Shown here piece by piece: positions 8,030-18,071 of a stretch of 64,000 nt of DNA (within the stretch, counting starts at the first letter, position 1; every line of letters starts with the position of its first letter). A program made the translations under genes and the position numbers. Location: assembly GCF_023736115.1 (NCBI RefSeq), contig NZ_JAKQZC010000001.1, positions 124,001-188,000 of the forward strand, given 5' to 3'. This DNA comes from Salinicola avicenniae. Lineage in GTDB: Bacteria; Pseudomonadota; Gammaproteobacteria; Pseudomonadales; Halomonadaceae. The notes below the pieces were generated by a model. It ran no database searches, was not told where the DNA came from, and worked only from the letters and a program-made list of their open reading frames with translations.

Positions 8030-9025
8030 TTACAACCGGTTGGGACACTCGAGGCCCTCGGCAAACGCCAGCAGGTTGGCACAGGTGACCTGCGCGATCT
8101 CGGCAAGGGCCTCGACGGTAAAGAATCCTTGGTGGCCGGTGATCAGCACGTTGGGAAAACTGGCCAGCCGGGCAAAGACATCATCGGTGATGATCTCCGC
8201 CGAATGGTCGTGAAAGAAGAGTTCGCTCTCCTGTTCGTAGACATCGATCGCCAACGCCCCCAGGTGCCGCGACTTGAGCGCCTCGACCACCGCCGGCGTG
8301 TCGATCAGGGCGCCGCGCGAGGTGTTGACCAGCATCGCACCTGGCTTCATGCCAGCCAGCGCCTTCGCGTCGATCAGGTGGTGCGTCTGTTCGGTCAGCG
8401 GGCAGTGCAGCGAGACGATATCGGCACGCGCCAGCAGCGCCTCGAGCGGCACCATCTCGCCGAACGCCTTGAACGCCTCGCTGGGGTAGGGGTCGTAGCC
8501 CAAAACCTCGCACCCCAACCCCTGAAGAATGCGCGCCATGCACAGCCCGATCCGTCCGGTCCCGACCACGCCGGCAGTCTTGCCATGCAGGGTCACACCC
8601 AGCAGCCCGTCCAGTGCGAAGTTGCCCTCGCGCACGCGGTTGAAGGCGCGATGCGTCTTGCGGTTCAGCGTCATAATCATCGCCAGAGCGTGTTCGGCGA
8701 CCGCCTCCGGCGAGTAGGCCGGCACCCGCGCGACGAACAGGCCGAGACGATGCGCGGCCTCCAGATCGATATTGTTGAAACCCGCACAGCGCAGCACAAT
8801 CGCCCGCACGCCCTGCGCTGCCAACGCCTCGAGCACGTCGGCATCGAGCTGGTCGTTGACGAAGACACAGACGGCGTCGCTCTTATCGGCCAGCGCCACC
8901 GTATGAAGATTGAGACTCGCCTCCTGATAGACGAATTCGAGTTCGGCGTCCGGAAAGTGCGAGGCAAGAACCTCGTCGAAGGAGCGGCAATCGTAGGGCT
9001 GGGCGCTGTAGAGTGTGATTTTCAT
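8030..9025 (-). CDS. ldhA: D-lactate dehydrogenase (fermentative, D-2-hydroxyacid dehydrogenase family)
   Basis: A 331-residue member of the D-isomer 2-hydroxyacid dehydrogenases, the same size as E. coli LdhA (329). It has the NAD-binding motif GVVGTGRIGLCMARIL (about 149-164), the catalytic Arg in LVNTSRGALID, and the Glu/His relay (VYEQESELFFHD, then NVLITGHQGFFT) including the LdhA-type FFHDHS segment. It would reduce pyruvate to D-lactate with NADH. I chose the ATG at 9025 (MKITLYSAQPYD) over an in-frame upstream start because homology begins there. Confidence 0.92.
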   Translation of the reverse strand: MKITLYSAQPYDCRSFDEVLASHFPDAELEFVYQEASLNLHTVALADKSDAVCVFVNDQLDADVLEALAAQGVRAIVLRCAGFNNIDLEAAHRLGLFVARVPAYSPEAVAEHALAMIMTLNRKTHRAFNRVREGNFALDGLLGVTLHGKTAGVVGTGRIGLCMARILQGLGCEVLGYDPYPSEAFKAFGEMVPLEALLARADIVSLHCPLTEQTHHLIDAKALAGMKPGAMLVNTSRGALIDTPAVVEALKSRHLGALAIDVYEQESELFFHDHSAEIITDDVFARLASFPNVLITGHQGFFTVEALAEIAQVTCANLLAFAEGLECPNRL

Positions 9026-9152
9026 GGGGTCACTCGCCACGATACGGGATTTTTCTTAGCGTAGTGAATCCTCGTCGCGCCGCCAGAGACGCGTCGCCGC
9101 AGCGGCGCGACAGCGCCATCGGACCGGCCCCGTTCACCGCACAGGAGCGCGC

Positions 9153-10091
9153 TTGACGCTACCGATCGTTCATCACCCGGGCTACCGCATCGACTGGCCC
9201 GTCCGCCATCCCTTCCCGATGGAGAAGTTTCGCGTACTGCGTGAGCACTTGGGTGCGCTCGGTTTCGATAACCTCGATGCGGTTCGCTGGATCACGCCGC
9301 GCCCGGCCGGCGATCGTGCACTCCTGCGCGTCCATGGCGCCGACTATCTGCAGCGTTTCTATCTCGGCGATCTGCCGAGTGCGGCACTCGCGGCACGCCG
9401 CCCACCGAGCGGCTTTCCCTGGTCTCCGGCCCTGGTCACACGCACGCTGCTCGAGGTCGGCGGCACCCTGGCCGCGGTGGATCAGGCGCTGATCCACGGC
9501 CTCGCCCTCAACAGCGCCGGCGGCACGCACCATGCGCATGCCGACCATGCGAGCGGCTACTGCCTGCTCAATGATCTGGCCGTCGCCGCTCGCCACCTGC
9601 TCGCGCATCACGGCCTCGAACGCGTACTGATCGTCGACTGCGACGTGCATCAGGGCGACGGCAGCGCCGATATCTTCCGCGACGAGACGCGGGTGTTCAC
9701 GCTCTCGATACACGGCGAGACGAATTTTCCCTTCGAGAAACGCCGCAGTGACCGCGATGTGGCCCTGCCTCGCGACACGGGGGACATCGCCTATCTCGAC
9801 GTGCTCGCGCGCGAGCTGGATGCAGCGATGATGACCTTCGCGCCCCAGTTCGTGCTCTACGATGCCGGCGTCGACGTGCATGCGGCGGATCGCCTGGGCC
9901 ATTTCGCGCTGAGCGACGCCGGCCTCTACCGCCGCGACCGGACAGTGCTGTCGCGCTGCCTGGCGGCCGGCGTCCCGGTCGCCGGCGTCATCGGCGGCGG
10001 CTATGACCGCGACCTGGCAGCGCTGGCCAGGCGTCATGCCCAGCTGTTTCTTGCCGCGCTGGCGGCGCTCGGCCACGCGCGCGAGGGCTAG
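9153..10091 (+). CDS. Histone deacetylase-family (acetoin-utilisation AcuC-like) hydrolase
   Basis: A 312-residue arginase/deacetylase-fold protein. Zinc-site motifs are visible: GGTHHAHADHASGYCLLND (His pair), VLIVDCDVHQGDG (Asp and His ligands), and YDAGVDVHAADRLG (Asp ligand). C-terminal GGGYDRDLAAL carries the active-site Tyr-loop equivalent. Bacterial members deacetylate small amines or proteins; the substrate cannot be told from the sequence. The start is a TTG at 9153, with AGGAG in good position and homology beginning right after. The stop overlaps the waaA stop by 4 bp (convergent). Confidence 0.87.
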   Translation: MTLPIVHHPGYRIDWPVRHPFPMEKFRVLREHLGALGFDNLDAVRWITPRPAGDRALLRVHGADYLQRFYLGDLPSAALAARRPPSGFPWSPALVTRTLLEVGGTLAAVDQALIHGLALNSAGGTHHAHADHASGYCLLNDLAVAARHLLAHHGLERVLIVDCDVHQGDGSADIFRDETRVFTLSIHGETNFPFEKRRSDRDVALPRDTGDIAYLDVLARELDAAMMTFAPQFVLYDAGVDVHAADRLGHFALSDAGLYRRDRTVLSRCLAAGVPVAGVIGGGYDRDLAALARRHAQLFLAALAALGHAREG

Positions 10092-11353
10092 GGCGTCATC
10101 AATGCGTCGAGGGCGCGGCAAGTCTGCGCCAGCGCGCCACGGTTGGCCGCCACCACCGCTCTGCCCGACTCGCCGAGGCGACGGAGACGTTCGCGATCGT
10201 CGAACAACGCGATCAGGGTCTCGCCCAGAGCGTCGCCATCAGCCACTTCGAGGCGCGCCTCGCTCGCCGCCAGGGTGTCGGCGATCTCGCGCAGGTTGTC
10301 GAGATACGGGCCACTCAGCACCGCCACGCCCAGCGCTGCCGGCTCAAGCAGGTTATGCCCGCCGATCGGCACCAGCGAGCCCCCGACGAAGGCGATATCG
10401 GCTGCGCCATAGAGCTTCATCAGATCGCCCATGGTATCGCCCAGCAGCACGCTGGTCGCCCGCGTGACCGGTGTGCTCGCACTCAGCCGCGCCACCGAAG
10501 CGCCATGATCCCGGCATAGTGCATCGACGGCGTCGAACCGCTGGGGGTGGCGTGGCACGAGCACCAGCAGCGCCTCGGGGAATCGCTGCCGCAGTGCAGC
10601 GTGCGCGGCCAGCACCGCTTCGTCCTCGCCCGGGTGGGTCGAGCCCGCTACCCACACCGGCCGCTCCCCCCACCGCTGGCGCAACGCCTCACTGTCGCGG
10701 ATCTGGCAGGCACTCAGGTCGAGATCGAACTTCAATGCACCGGTCACCGTCACGCGAGCCGGCACCGCTCCCAGGGCCCGAAAGCTCTCGGCATCGGCCG
10801 CCGACTTGGCGCCGATCCAGGTGACATTCGCCAGCATGCCCCGGCTCAGGGCCGAGAAACGCCGATAGAGCCGGAAGGCGCCGGGGCTCAGTCGCGCATT
10901 GGCGATCGCGACCGGAACCTCCTGACGTTGGCAGGCGTGGAGCAGATTGGGCCACAGTTCGGTTTCGACGATGATCGCCAGCTGCGGGTTCAAGCGTCGC
11001 AGGAAACGGCGCGTGGCACCGGGAAAGTCGAGTGGCAGGAAATGGTGACGAACGCTGTCGCCGAAGGTCTGACGAACGCGCGCCGCGCCAGTGGCGGTCA
11101 TGGTCGTGACGATCAGCGCGCGCTCGGGGTGCGTCGCCAGCAGCTCGCGGATCAGTGGCGTCGCAGTGACAACCTCGCCGACGGAGGCAGCGTGCAGCCA
11201 CAGACAGCGACGCTCGCCGGTGGACGGCACGCAACCGAGACGCTCGCGGCGGCGGTGAGTGGGCAACCACTCACGCCATACACGCCACCAGATAAGCGGT
11301 GAAAGCAGATAGAGCAGCAACGTGTAGAGCGTGCGTGCACCCGTGGATGACAT
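10088..11353 (-). CDS. waaA: Kdo transferase (3-deoxy-D-manno-octulosonic acid transferase)
   Basis: Transfers Kdo from CMP-Kdo onto lipid IVA at the inner face of the inner membrane, starting the LPS core. The 421-residue protein has an N-terminal hydrophobic anchor (LYTLLLYLLSPLIWW), the GT30 motif IVETELWPNLL with the essential glutamate pair, and the C-terminal donor site (FVGGSLVPIGGHNLLEPAALG). It is third in a leftward operon with the GT9 heptosyltransferase and hldE, 6 bp after hldE. Whether it adds one or two Kdo residues cannot be read from sequence. The nearby Kdo kinase and OpsX-like enzyme hint at one. Confidence 0.95.
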   Translation of the reverse strand: MSSTGARTLYTLLLYLLSPLIWWRVWREWLPTHRRRERLGCVPSTGERRCLWLHAASVGEVVTATPLIRELLATHPERALIVTTMTATGAARVRQTFGDSVRHHFLPLDFPGATRRFLRRLNPQLAIIVETELWPNLLHACQRQEVPVAIANARLSPGAFRLYRRFSALSRGMLANVTWIGAKSAADAESFRALGAVPARVTVTGALKFDLDLSACQIRDSEALRQRWGERPVWVAGSTHPGEDEAVLAAHAALRQRFPEALLVLVPRHPQRFDAVDALCRDHGASVARLSASTPVTRATSVLLGDTMGDLMKLYGAADIAFVGGSLVPIGGHNLLEPAALGVAVLSGPYLDNLREIADTLAASEARLEVADGDALGETLIALFDDRERLRRLGESGRAVVAANRGALAQTCRALDALMTP

Positions 11354-11359
11354 GGCCGC

Positions 11360-12790
11360 TCAACGCTCGCGGTCAAGGATGGTATCGATCATGGTGGTCG
11401 TCGAAACGCCATCCTCGAATCCCAGTACCTTGACCTCGCCACCGTTGGCGATCACGGCTTCGCCGCCGGCGATCGATTCCGGCTGATAATCCCCCCCCTT
11501 GACCAGGAGATCGGGCAACACCGCCTCGATCAGCCGCGCGGGGGTGTCTTCACCGAATGCGACGACCCAGTCCACCGCTGCCAACCCGGCCAGCACCTGG
11601 GCGCGCCGGGCCAGGGTATTGATCGGGCGCTTGGGGCCCTTGAGCCGCGCGACCGACGCATCGTCGTTGACGGCGACGATCAACCGGTCGCCAAGGCGCC
11701 GCGCCTGCTCCAGATAGGCCACGTGGCCGGCATGCAGGATATCGAAGCAGCCATTGGTCATGACGACCGTCTCGCCGCGCGCCTGGGCGGCCCGCACCGA
11801 ATCGACCAACGCCCGTTCGGCGATCACGCCGTACTCCGCGAGCTTGTCGCCGTGGAGCGCCGTATAAAGCTCGGCTACCGACAGCACCGCCGTTCCCGGC
11901 TTTGCGACCACCAGTCCGGCGGCCAGGTTGGCGAGCATCACCGCTTCGCCGAAGCCGTGACCGGCCGCCAGCGCCAGCCCGAGCACGCCGATCACCGTGT
12001 CGCCAGCCCCGGTGACATCAAACACCTCTCGGGCATGGGTCGGCAGATGCAGCGGCGCATAGCCTTCGCGAATCAGCGTCATGCCGCGCTCGCTGCGCGT
12101 CACCAGCAGTGCCTCCAGGCCCAGCTCGGCGCGTAGTTGCTCGCCCTTCGCCGCCAGCGTCTCGTCATCGGGACAGGGACCGACGACTGCCTCGAATTCG
12201 CTCAGGTTGGGCGTGATCAGGCTGGCGCCGCGATAGCGCCGGAAATCGCTGCCCTTGGGATCGACCAGCACGCGCTTGCCGGCCTGTCTCGCGGCGGCAA
12301 TCAGCGCCTCGACCCGACTGAGCGAGCCCTTACCGTAGTCGGAGAGAATCACCACGTCGGCCTCGGCCAGTGCCTTCTCCACCTGCGCGGCCAGCGGCGT
12401 GGTATCGATCCCCCATAGCGGCGACTCAAAATCGAGCCGGATCAGTTGCTGATTGCGACTCATCACTCGCAGCTTGGTAATCGTCGGCACTTCCGCGCTA
12501 CGCTGAAAGTAAGCACTCACATTGGCCGCTTCCAGCGCCTGCTCCAGCCGGTCGGCGTTGTCATCGTCACCGACGACGCCGGCCAGGCTCGCCTGGCCCC
12601 CCAAGGAGGCGATGTTAAGCGCCACGTTGGCCGCCCCGCCCGGCCGGTCATCGGCATCCTCGACCTTGACCACCGGCACCGGCGCCTCCGGCGAGATGCG
12701 CGACGTGCCGCCGTGCCAGTAGCGGTCCAGCATGACATCGCCCACGACCAGTAGGCGGGCATGCTCGAGCTGGGAAAGATCAACCTTCAT
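11360..12790 (-). CDS. hldE: Bifunctional heptose-7-phosphate kinase / heptose-1-phosphate adenylyltransferase
   Basis: Two steps of ADP-heptose synthesis in one 476-residue protein, the same length as E. coli HldE (477). The N-terminal ribokinase-family kinase (about 1-318) shows [15 protein letters not shown] and the catalytic [13 protein letters not shown]. The C-terminal cytidylyltransferase-fold domain (about 344-476) shows [19 protein letters not shown] (HxGH motif) and [12 protein letters not shown]. Together with gmhB (33.6 kb) and hldD (29.0 kb) the window holds three of the four ADP-L,D-heptose genes; gmhA is not seen. It overlaps the upstream GT9 gene by 11 bp, so the two are probably translationally coupled. 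Confidence 0.97.
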   Translation of the reverse strand: MKVDLSQLEHARLLVVGDVMLDRYWHGGTSRISPEAPVPVVKVEDADDRPGGAANVALNIASLGGQASLAGVVGDDDNADRLEQALEAANVSAYFQRSAEVPTITKLRVMSRNQQLIRLDFESPLWGIDTTPLAAQVEKALAEADVVILSDYGKGSLSRVEALIAAARQAGKRVLVDPKGSDFRRYRGASLITPNLSEFEAVVGPCPDDETLAAKGEQLRAELGLEALLVTRSERGMTLIREGYAPLHLPTHAREVFDVTGAGDTVIGVLGLALAAGHGFGEAVMLANLAAGLVVAKPGTAVLSVAELYTALHGDKLAEYGVIAERALVDSVRAAQARGETVVMTNGCFDILHAGHVAYLEQARRLGDRLIVAVNDDASVARLKGPKRPINTLARRAQVLAGLAAVDWVVAFGEDTPARLIEAVLPDLLVKGGDYQPESIAGGEAVIANGGEVKVLGFEDGVSTTTMIDTILDRER

Positions 12791-13880
12791 CGGCGGGCTC
12801 CGTTTCGGGATCGATGGTCACGGTCGCGGCCAGCAGGCGATCCAGATGGACAACGACATCGTCGAGTGTAATCAGTGACATGGCATCGGCATGACGCACT
12901 CGCGTGCCCCAGGTGATCTGGTCCAGAGGCTTCTGCAGGTAGCGCGCGACGGCATCGGGATAGCGATTGACCACATACTCGCGCCAGCAGTAGGGCGCGG
13001 CACGATCCGGGTTGGTCGTGGCATAGAGGCCGAGCGTGGGCGTTCGCAGCGCGTTGGCCATGTGTACCGGCCCGGAGTCGGGGGCGATCACCGCCCGGGC
13101 ATTGTCGAGTAGCGCCAGCAGACCTTTCAGCGACGTGCGACCGATCGCATCGATGATCTCGACACCCGGGCAGAGCCGACGAATCTGCGCACCCATCTCG
13201 CGCTCCTGGGCGCTGCCGCCGCCGCTCAGGACAGTACGCAACCCGTGCTGCGCCCAGGCATGCTCGATCACCGCAGCGTAACCTTCCGCCGACCAGTTGC
13301 GGAAATTGCGCAGGCGCGGATTGGCGCAGGGGCTGATGACCAGATACGGCTGGCCTCCGGTCAACTCACGGGCTTCCGCATAGGCCGCCTCCGGTACCGG
13401 CAACGACCACTCGAGCGGCGCAGGCTCGACACCCAGTAGATGGGCAAAATCCATGAACGACTCGAGCACATGCGCCTGCGGATGGGGAGCGAGCTGACGC
13501 TGGGTGAACCAGTGCTGCCAGTCCTTGGCGCGCGCCTTGTCGTAACCGATACGCAGATCGCACTTCAGCCCGAGCGACAATACGCTCGCGCGCAGCGCCT
13601 GCTGCATATGCAGGAGCACGTCGAAGCGCGTGTCGGCAAACCGCCGCCACAGTTCGCGCATGCCCTTGAGCCCGGTGGCCTTGTCGTAGACCTCCAGTTC
13701 GACACCGGAGAGCCCCTCGAGCAGCGCGGCCTCCGCCTTTCCGACAATCCAGGTAATGCGCGCCTCCGGCCACTGGCGCTGCAGCGCGCGCACGGTCGGC
13801 ACCAGATTGCAGACATCGCCCAGCGCGGAAAGGCGCAGGATGGCGATGTGTCGGGGGCGCTCGGGCAGTGAATGCTTCAT
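12780..13880 (-). CDS. GT9 heptosyltransferase, OpsX/WaaC-like
   Basis: A 366-residue family 9 glycosyltransferase. The N-terminus [21 protein letters not shown] is the GT9 acceptor-side motif with catalytic Asp. The C-terminal ADP-heptose site includes [15 protein letters not shown]. The internal signature [17 protein letters not shown] resembles the OpsX class of heptosyltransferase I more than enterobacterial WaaC. The expected role is adding the first L,D-heptose to Kdo at the inner membrane. It is first in the operon with hldE and waaA, next to the AT-rich gap. WaaF at 28.0 kb supplies the second heptosyltransferase. A Q- or other branch-type heptosyltransferase cannot be fully excluded. 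Confidence 0.85.
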   Translation of the reverse strand: MKHSLPERPRHIAILRLSALGDVCNLVPTVRALQRQWPEARITWIVGKAEAALLEGLSGVELEVYDKATGLKGMRELWRRFADTRFDVLLHMQQALRASVLSLGLKCDLRIGYDKARAKDWQHWFTQRQLAPHPQAHVLESFMDFAHLLGVEPAPLEWSLPVPEAAYAEARELTGGQPYLVISPCANPRLRNFRNWSAEGYAAVIEHAWAQHGLRTVLSGGGSAQEREMGAQIRRLCPGVEIIDAIGRTSLKGLLALLDNARAVIAPDSGPVHMANALRTPTLGLYATTNPDRAAPYCWREYVVNRYPDAVARYLQKPLDQITWGTRVRHADAMSLITLDDVVVHLDRLLAATVTIDPETEPADEG

Positions 13881-14847
13881 GGGCGGAACTGATTTCCCAT
13901 CGGTAAAAGCGACATTCTACCGAAATGCGCTCGAATTCGCGTCCTTGTTGACATCGCGATATCCACCCCCCGGGGTGGCTGATAAGGTTCTGCAGAAATC
14001 AGCGTTTGTCGGTGTCCAGACGCCATTGCCATTGCCATCGCCACGGCTAGATATCTCGCATGCACCGGCACTCTTGCATTTAACAACGGCTGTCACGGCA
14101 ACCTTATCAACAAACGGCTGGCTGCCGAAAACGTTTCGCCATGCAAGCGGTTGTTTAGGCGTTACTACCACTAATAAAAAGTCTAAAAACACCTGGGCCG
14201 GCCCCATTCCCCTGGGTATACCTACTGAAAAACCGTGCCGCATCATTCTAAGAATGGCGTTTCCGGATATAAAAACAACGACTAGGCCTTATTGACAAGC
14301 ATCTGCATTCGCCCTCGAAGTATAAAAATCGACTCAAGCTTTAGCACCCACTACCCGCTGACTGAATTCCGTTATCGACCCGTCCAAAAGTTCAAGAAAC
14401 CAACATGAAAACTCGCTGCATTTTTGTCGAAAAACCAAAAATTATACACGCAGTCCATTTAAAAACATCGTTGCAGTCATGGCAGTAATATTGACATGCC
14501 ATACGCCGCCCCCAATTAAAAAATCTTCAAATTTACATTGAACTCGAGATAGAACCAGGCGGTTACGGGGAGATTCCAGTCGAGCGCGGCATCGCGACTT
14601 TCGGTTATTGGAGGCGATGAGCACAATCGCTCACTCACCCAACAAAATTCAACCACACACCGAGCCAAACCGATTTCGACAGCATAAGCAATCATTCAAA
14701 AGTGATCGGTAAACCCTTTTCTCTCGCTGGCACTTGTCATGTCGTTGACTATCAGTAGGTGGTTAGCATTCGACCAGCATCAACCTGCATCTTGTGACAT
14801 AATTAAATTATCTTATAAGGGCTGAACAATACGCAGGAGGTCATGGC
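13881..14847. other. AT-rich 967-bp intergenic region in the LPS locus
   Basis: No convincing gene on either strand. The few open frames lack ribosome sites, recognisable motifs or the codon bias of the neighbours. The stretch is clearly richer in A/T than the flanking genes. It separates the leftward waaA operon from a rightward glycosyltransferase, so it must carry both promoters. A palindrome CCACCCCCCGGGGTGG (13963-13978) and a promoter before 14848 are the only sites seen. It may be a remnant of a replaced LPS-core gene or a long untranslated leader. Confidence 0.6.
14792..14819 (+). promoter_or_regulatory. Candidate promoter of the 14.8-kb glycosyltransferase
   Basis: TTGTGA (14792-14797), a 16-bp spacer and TATAAG (14814-14819). 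The spacer contains the 13-base palindrome ATAATTAAATTAT (14799-14811). It lies about 30 bp before the ATG. Confidence 0.5.
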
Positions 14848-16053
14848 ATGACGCACACCGAAAAACAGGCCCGTGAAGCGCCCCATATTGCGCATCTCGT
14901 AAGTCTGAGGAACCTAGGCGGTGTCGAGCGTTTCTTTACGCGTTTTTTTGACCACTATGGCCGAAATCAACCAAGTGATGTGTTGCTTCAGACCAATGGC
15001 GTACACCCCTACCTCCAGGCATACCTTCAAGGATTGGACTCGCATATTCATAGCATCAAGGGCCCCGACGGGCTCAAGCTGCCAGCCTTCGCCGGTATGC
15101 GTAGCTATTACCAGCATCGATTGTTGCGAACCCTATCCCCTGAAGCCCTGCTGGTCTGGAACAAGATTTCCAAACATCCATTGGCGTTGCCGAAGCATCT
15201 ACCGATCTATCATTTCGAACGTGGCAGTGCTTGGCTGGCAAACGATCATCCATCCCTACGCCGCTACATCGCCCGTCTTTCAGGCGTGCTGGGTATCTCA
15301 CGTGCCGCACATAGAATTTTACAGATCAAGTGGGGAGTCGACCCTCAACTGCCCTCTCTAACCTTGAATAACGCCATTGAGCTTCCCACTCTGGCATCCG
15401 AACATCCCGCAGGCCGCTTTCGAATTGGCTTCGCAGGCCGCCTGACCGGGCTAAAGGCCCCTATAATTGCGTTGGAAACCCTCCGTGCTCTGTTACCTCG
15501 CTTTCCCGATGCCGAGCTCTGGGTTGCGGGACAGGGTCCGATCGAGCCCATCATGCGACAATGGACTCAGCGCTGGAAACTTCAGGATAGGGTGAAATTC
15601 TGCGGCGCCGTCGAGGATATGTCGGGATTCTATTCTCAGCTGGATGCTTTCTTATGTCCTTCATGGCGTGAGCCCTTCGGGAACGTCGTGCAGGAAGCCG
15701 TCGCCCATGGACTACCAACGATTGTCGGCAACGTCGACGGGTTGCCTGAATCCATACTCGATGCCCGGAATGGCGCCATTCTGGAGCCAACGCGTGCGCG
15801 CGATGCATTACGTCAATATGGCGAGGCCTGTTTGTCAGGCCCCAAAGAAGTGTACTCGCCTAATCAGGATGATCTCGTGGAAGCGAGAATCCTGGATCCC
15901 GAAGCCATCGCGACGTCGCTACTACCTTGGGCAGAGAATCCGCGGCAGCGACAAAAAATCGCCGAGCGCGCCCGCGCGCAGGTCGCTCGGGACTACACAC
16001 TTGAACGCTACGTCGAAACGCTGCAGAACTTCTTTACGCAACAGCTCCGCTAG
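14848..16053 (+). CDS. Family 4 glycosyltransferase, atypical base composition
   Basis: A 401-residue GT-B enzyme. The N-terminus has VSLRNLGGVERFF, and the C-terminal GT4 domain (about 190-370) has RIGFAGRLTGLKAP, LWVAGQGPIEP, and the EX7E donor motif in EPFGNVVQEAVAHGLPTIVGN. It probably adds a sugar to the LPS core; donor and acceptor are unknown. The ATG at 14848 has AGGAGG seven bases upstream; the ATG five bases earlier meets a stop at once. Codon use is visibly less GC-biased than in neighbours, and it follows an AT-rich gap. Both suggest acquisition by transfer. It converges on the next gene with 3 bp between stops. Confidence 0.88.
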   Translation: MTHTEKQAREAPHIAHLVSLRNLGGVERFFTRFFDHYGRNQPSDVLLQTNGVHPYLQAYLQGLDSHIHSIKGPDGLKLPAFAGMRSYYQHRLLRTLSPEALLVWNKISKHPLALPKHLPIYHFERGSAWLANDHPSLRRYIARLSGVLGISRAAHRILQIKWGVDPQLPSLTLNNAIELPTLASEHPAGRFRIGFAGRLTGLKAPIIALETLRALLPRFPDAELWVAGQGPIEPIMRQWTQRWKLQDRVKFCGAVEDMSGFYSQLDAFLCPSWREPFGNVVQEAVAHGLPTIVGNVDGLPESILDARNGAILEPTRARDALRQYGEACLSGPKEVYSPNQDDLVEARILDPEAIATSLLPWAENPRQRQKIAERARAQVARDYTLERYVETLQNFFTQQLR

Positions 16054-16056
16054 CCA

Positions 16057-17196
16057 TCATGTCGAGGACATCAGCGACTTGAAAGACTGTTTCAGCTTCT
16101 CTGTCTGGCGCCGGTAGGAGTAGTCCGTCACCCGGGTCGAGAGGACAGTGCCCAGCGCTTCCAGGTCGACATTGTCGAGCAGGTGCTGGAGCCGCTCGGC
16201 CCAGCCTTCGCTATCTCCGCTGTCGAGAATCAAGTCATCGTGCTCGCCCTCGAGCAGTTCGGCGGCACCCACCGTGCGAGAAAGCAGAACCGGCGTGCCG
16301 CAGGCCATGGCTTCCAGCGCCACACGCCCGAACTCCTCGATATGAGCGGGCAGCACAAAGACGTCCAGGGCTCCATAGAGCGTCTCGACGTCACTGACGG
16401 TCGAGCGCCAGAGGAATCGGTCGCCGATACCAGCCTGCTCGGCCTGTTGCTGATAGGCCGTGGCATCGTCCTTGCCCACCACCAGAAAACGACAGCGGCC
16501 GGGGCAGCGAGCTTCGAGTGCGGCGGCCATCTGGACGAACCCGGCCACGTTGCGCTTGGGGAAGTTGCCGGAGGTGATCAATCCGATCAGCCGCGTTTCT
16601 TCGTCGGCACCGAACTCCCGGCGGCGTGCGGTTCGGTCAGCCTGCGCTCTGGCCACATTGAAAGTGTCGGGATCGTAGCCCGGGTAACTGATCTCGATCT
16701 TGGCTTCGTCGATACCGTAACGATCGCGGAAATCCTCGGCCATCAGTCGAGAGTTGACCGCGACCTTCCGAAACTTGCCGCCACTCAACACATGATCGTG
16801 AATGGCGGCGACTTCCGAGAGTCGCGATGCGGTATCACCATGGATGAGCTGCGCGGCCAGGTGAACACAGTTGTGCATGTAGACCGTATCCGGCGTCTCG
16901 ACGTCACCGTGGCTGACCAGCAGCGCCGTGCCATGGCGTCGACACCAGGCCTGCACGCGTCGATTGAACCAGAACCGGCGAAAGGGTCCTTTGAACGGCC
17001 AACGCTTCAGACGCACGAGCTCAGCGCCGAAGTGTGTCGCTAGCTCCCGTCGGCCACGCTCGGCGAGAATCACCACCCGGTAACCGAGCGCTTTCAGCGC
17101 CACCGCCTGCTCGAACGCGTTGCGGCTGGCCCCGGTGCTTTTCTCGACCTGGCGAATGGCGATCACGGCCAGGGGCGCTTGGGAATCAGAGGACAC
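16057..17196 (-). CDS. Family 4 glycosyltransferase
   Basis: A 379-residue GT4 enzyme. Motifs: VEKSTGASRNAFEQAVALKALGY near the N-terminus, LIGLITSGNFPKRNVAGFV at the start of the GT4 domain, and EEFGRVALEAMACGTPVLLSR containing the EX7E donor site. The GTG at 17196 is preferred: AGGAAG lies seven bases before it and homology begins there. An open frame runs back to 17301. This start leaves 127 bp to the divergent Kdo kinase gene. The sequence recalls RfaG-type core glucosyltransferases, but the sugar cannot be assigned. Presumed LPS core assembly at the cytoplasmic membrane face. Confidence 0.87.
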   Translation of the reverse strand: MSSDSQAPLAVIAIRQVEKSTGASRNAFEQAVALKALGYRVVILAERGRRELATHFGAELVRLKRWPFKGPFRRFWFNRRVQAWCRRHGTALLVSHGDVETPDTVYMHNCVHLAAQLIHGDTASRLSEVAAIHDHVLSGGKFRKVAVNSRLMAEDFRDRYGIDEAKIEISYPGYDPDTFNVARAQADRTARRREFGADEETRLIGLITSGNFPKRNVAGFVQMAAALEARCPGRCRFLVVGKDDATAYQQQAEQAGIGDRFLWRSTVSDVETLYGALDVFVLPAHIEEFGRVALEAMACGTPVLLSRTVGAAELLEGEHDDLILDSGDSEGWAERLQHLLDNVDLEALGTVLSTRVTDYSYRRQTEKLKQSFKSLMSST

Positions 17197-17323
17197 GGTG
17201 GCTTCCTTGCTGTTGATGAATCGGCGCACTGCTGCCGGGAATAGGCGCGAGAGAGACGGGACGCGTACAATGCCCGGCGGCCGTTGGCGGCCCGCGACCA
17301 CGACTCACCGCACGGGTATTCTC

Positions 17324-18058
17324 ATGTCACTGGCGACCTATCACCGTCGAGGCACGCATATCTTATACGATAGCGCCCGTCTCGCTCAGCCCGATTCGCC
17401 CCTCCTGCCGGCACCGGGCTCCGACTGGCTCGATCCACAAGCCTGGGTGGCCAAGGGCTTGGTGACAGGCTCCGCGCCGGGGCGCGGCGCGAGCCAATTT
17501 CTCGCCGTCGGCGATGAAGAGTGGGTGCTGCGTCCCTATCGACGTGGCGGGCTCGCGGCCCGCATCAGCCAGGCCGACTACCTCTGGCTCGGTCTGGAGC
17601 GGACAAGAGCATTTCGCGAATGGCGACTGACGCAGACGCTGTTTTTGCAGGATCTGCCCGTCCCCGCGCCCGTCGCGGCAATCGTCGTTCACACCGGGCC
17701 GTCCTATCAAGCAGGACTGATGACCGCACGCCTACCTCGGACCGACGCCCTGGCGGAACGCTTGCCGACGGCGTCGCCGGACCTGCTCCGCCGTGTCGGC
17801 GCCACCATTCGCCAATTCCATGACGCCGGACTCGATCACGTCGATCTCAATGCCCGCAACCTGCTGGTTTCAGACACCGATAAGGTTTGGCTGATAGATT
17901 TCGACCGCTGTCGCCTGCGCCCCCCCGGCGCCTGGAGACAGCGCAACCTGGCGAGGCTCAAGCGCTCGCTGGAGCGGTTCCATCCCGCCGGTGCGGCGTC
18001 TTCTCACGCCCTGATTCTACAAGGCTACGACCAGGTTCCCGCCGGCTGTTCATCCTGA
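17324..18058 (+). CDS. kdkA: 3-deoxy-D-manno-octulosonic acid (Kdo) kinase
   Basis: A 244-residue LPS-kinase-fold protein matching the size of Haemophilus KdkA (241). The eukaryotic-like kinase core shows the catalytic-loop equivalent FHDAGLDHVDLNARNLLV and the metal-binding VWLIDFDRCRLR. N-terminal GSAPGRGASQF and WVLRPYRRGGLAARI are also KdkA-like. It phosphorylates O-4 of lipid A-linked Kdo, usually in organisms with a single core Kdo. The ATG at 17324 is taken as start because homology begins there; the frame is open further upstream. It is first of a probable rightward run kdkA-lapC-waaE-GT4. Confidence 0.88.
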   Translation: MSLATYHRRGTHILYDSARLAQPDSPLLPAPGSDWLDPQAWVAKGLVTGSAPGRGASQFLAVGDEEWVLRPYRRGGLAARISQADYLWLGLERTRAFREWRLTQTLFLQDLPVPAPVAAIVVHTGPSYQAGLMTARLPRTDALAERLPTASPDLLRRVGATIRQFHDAGLDHVDLNARNLLVSDTDKVWLIDFDRCRLRPPGAWRQRNLARLKRSLERFHPAGAASSHALILQGYDQVPAGCSS

Positions 18059-18071
18059 GGTTCTCTCGTTC

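Noticed and set aside
14617-14715. A short 32-codon frame in the AT-rich gap, preceded by GGAGG
   Set aside because: The ribosome site is only two bases from the ATG, and the product has no motif or topology.
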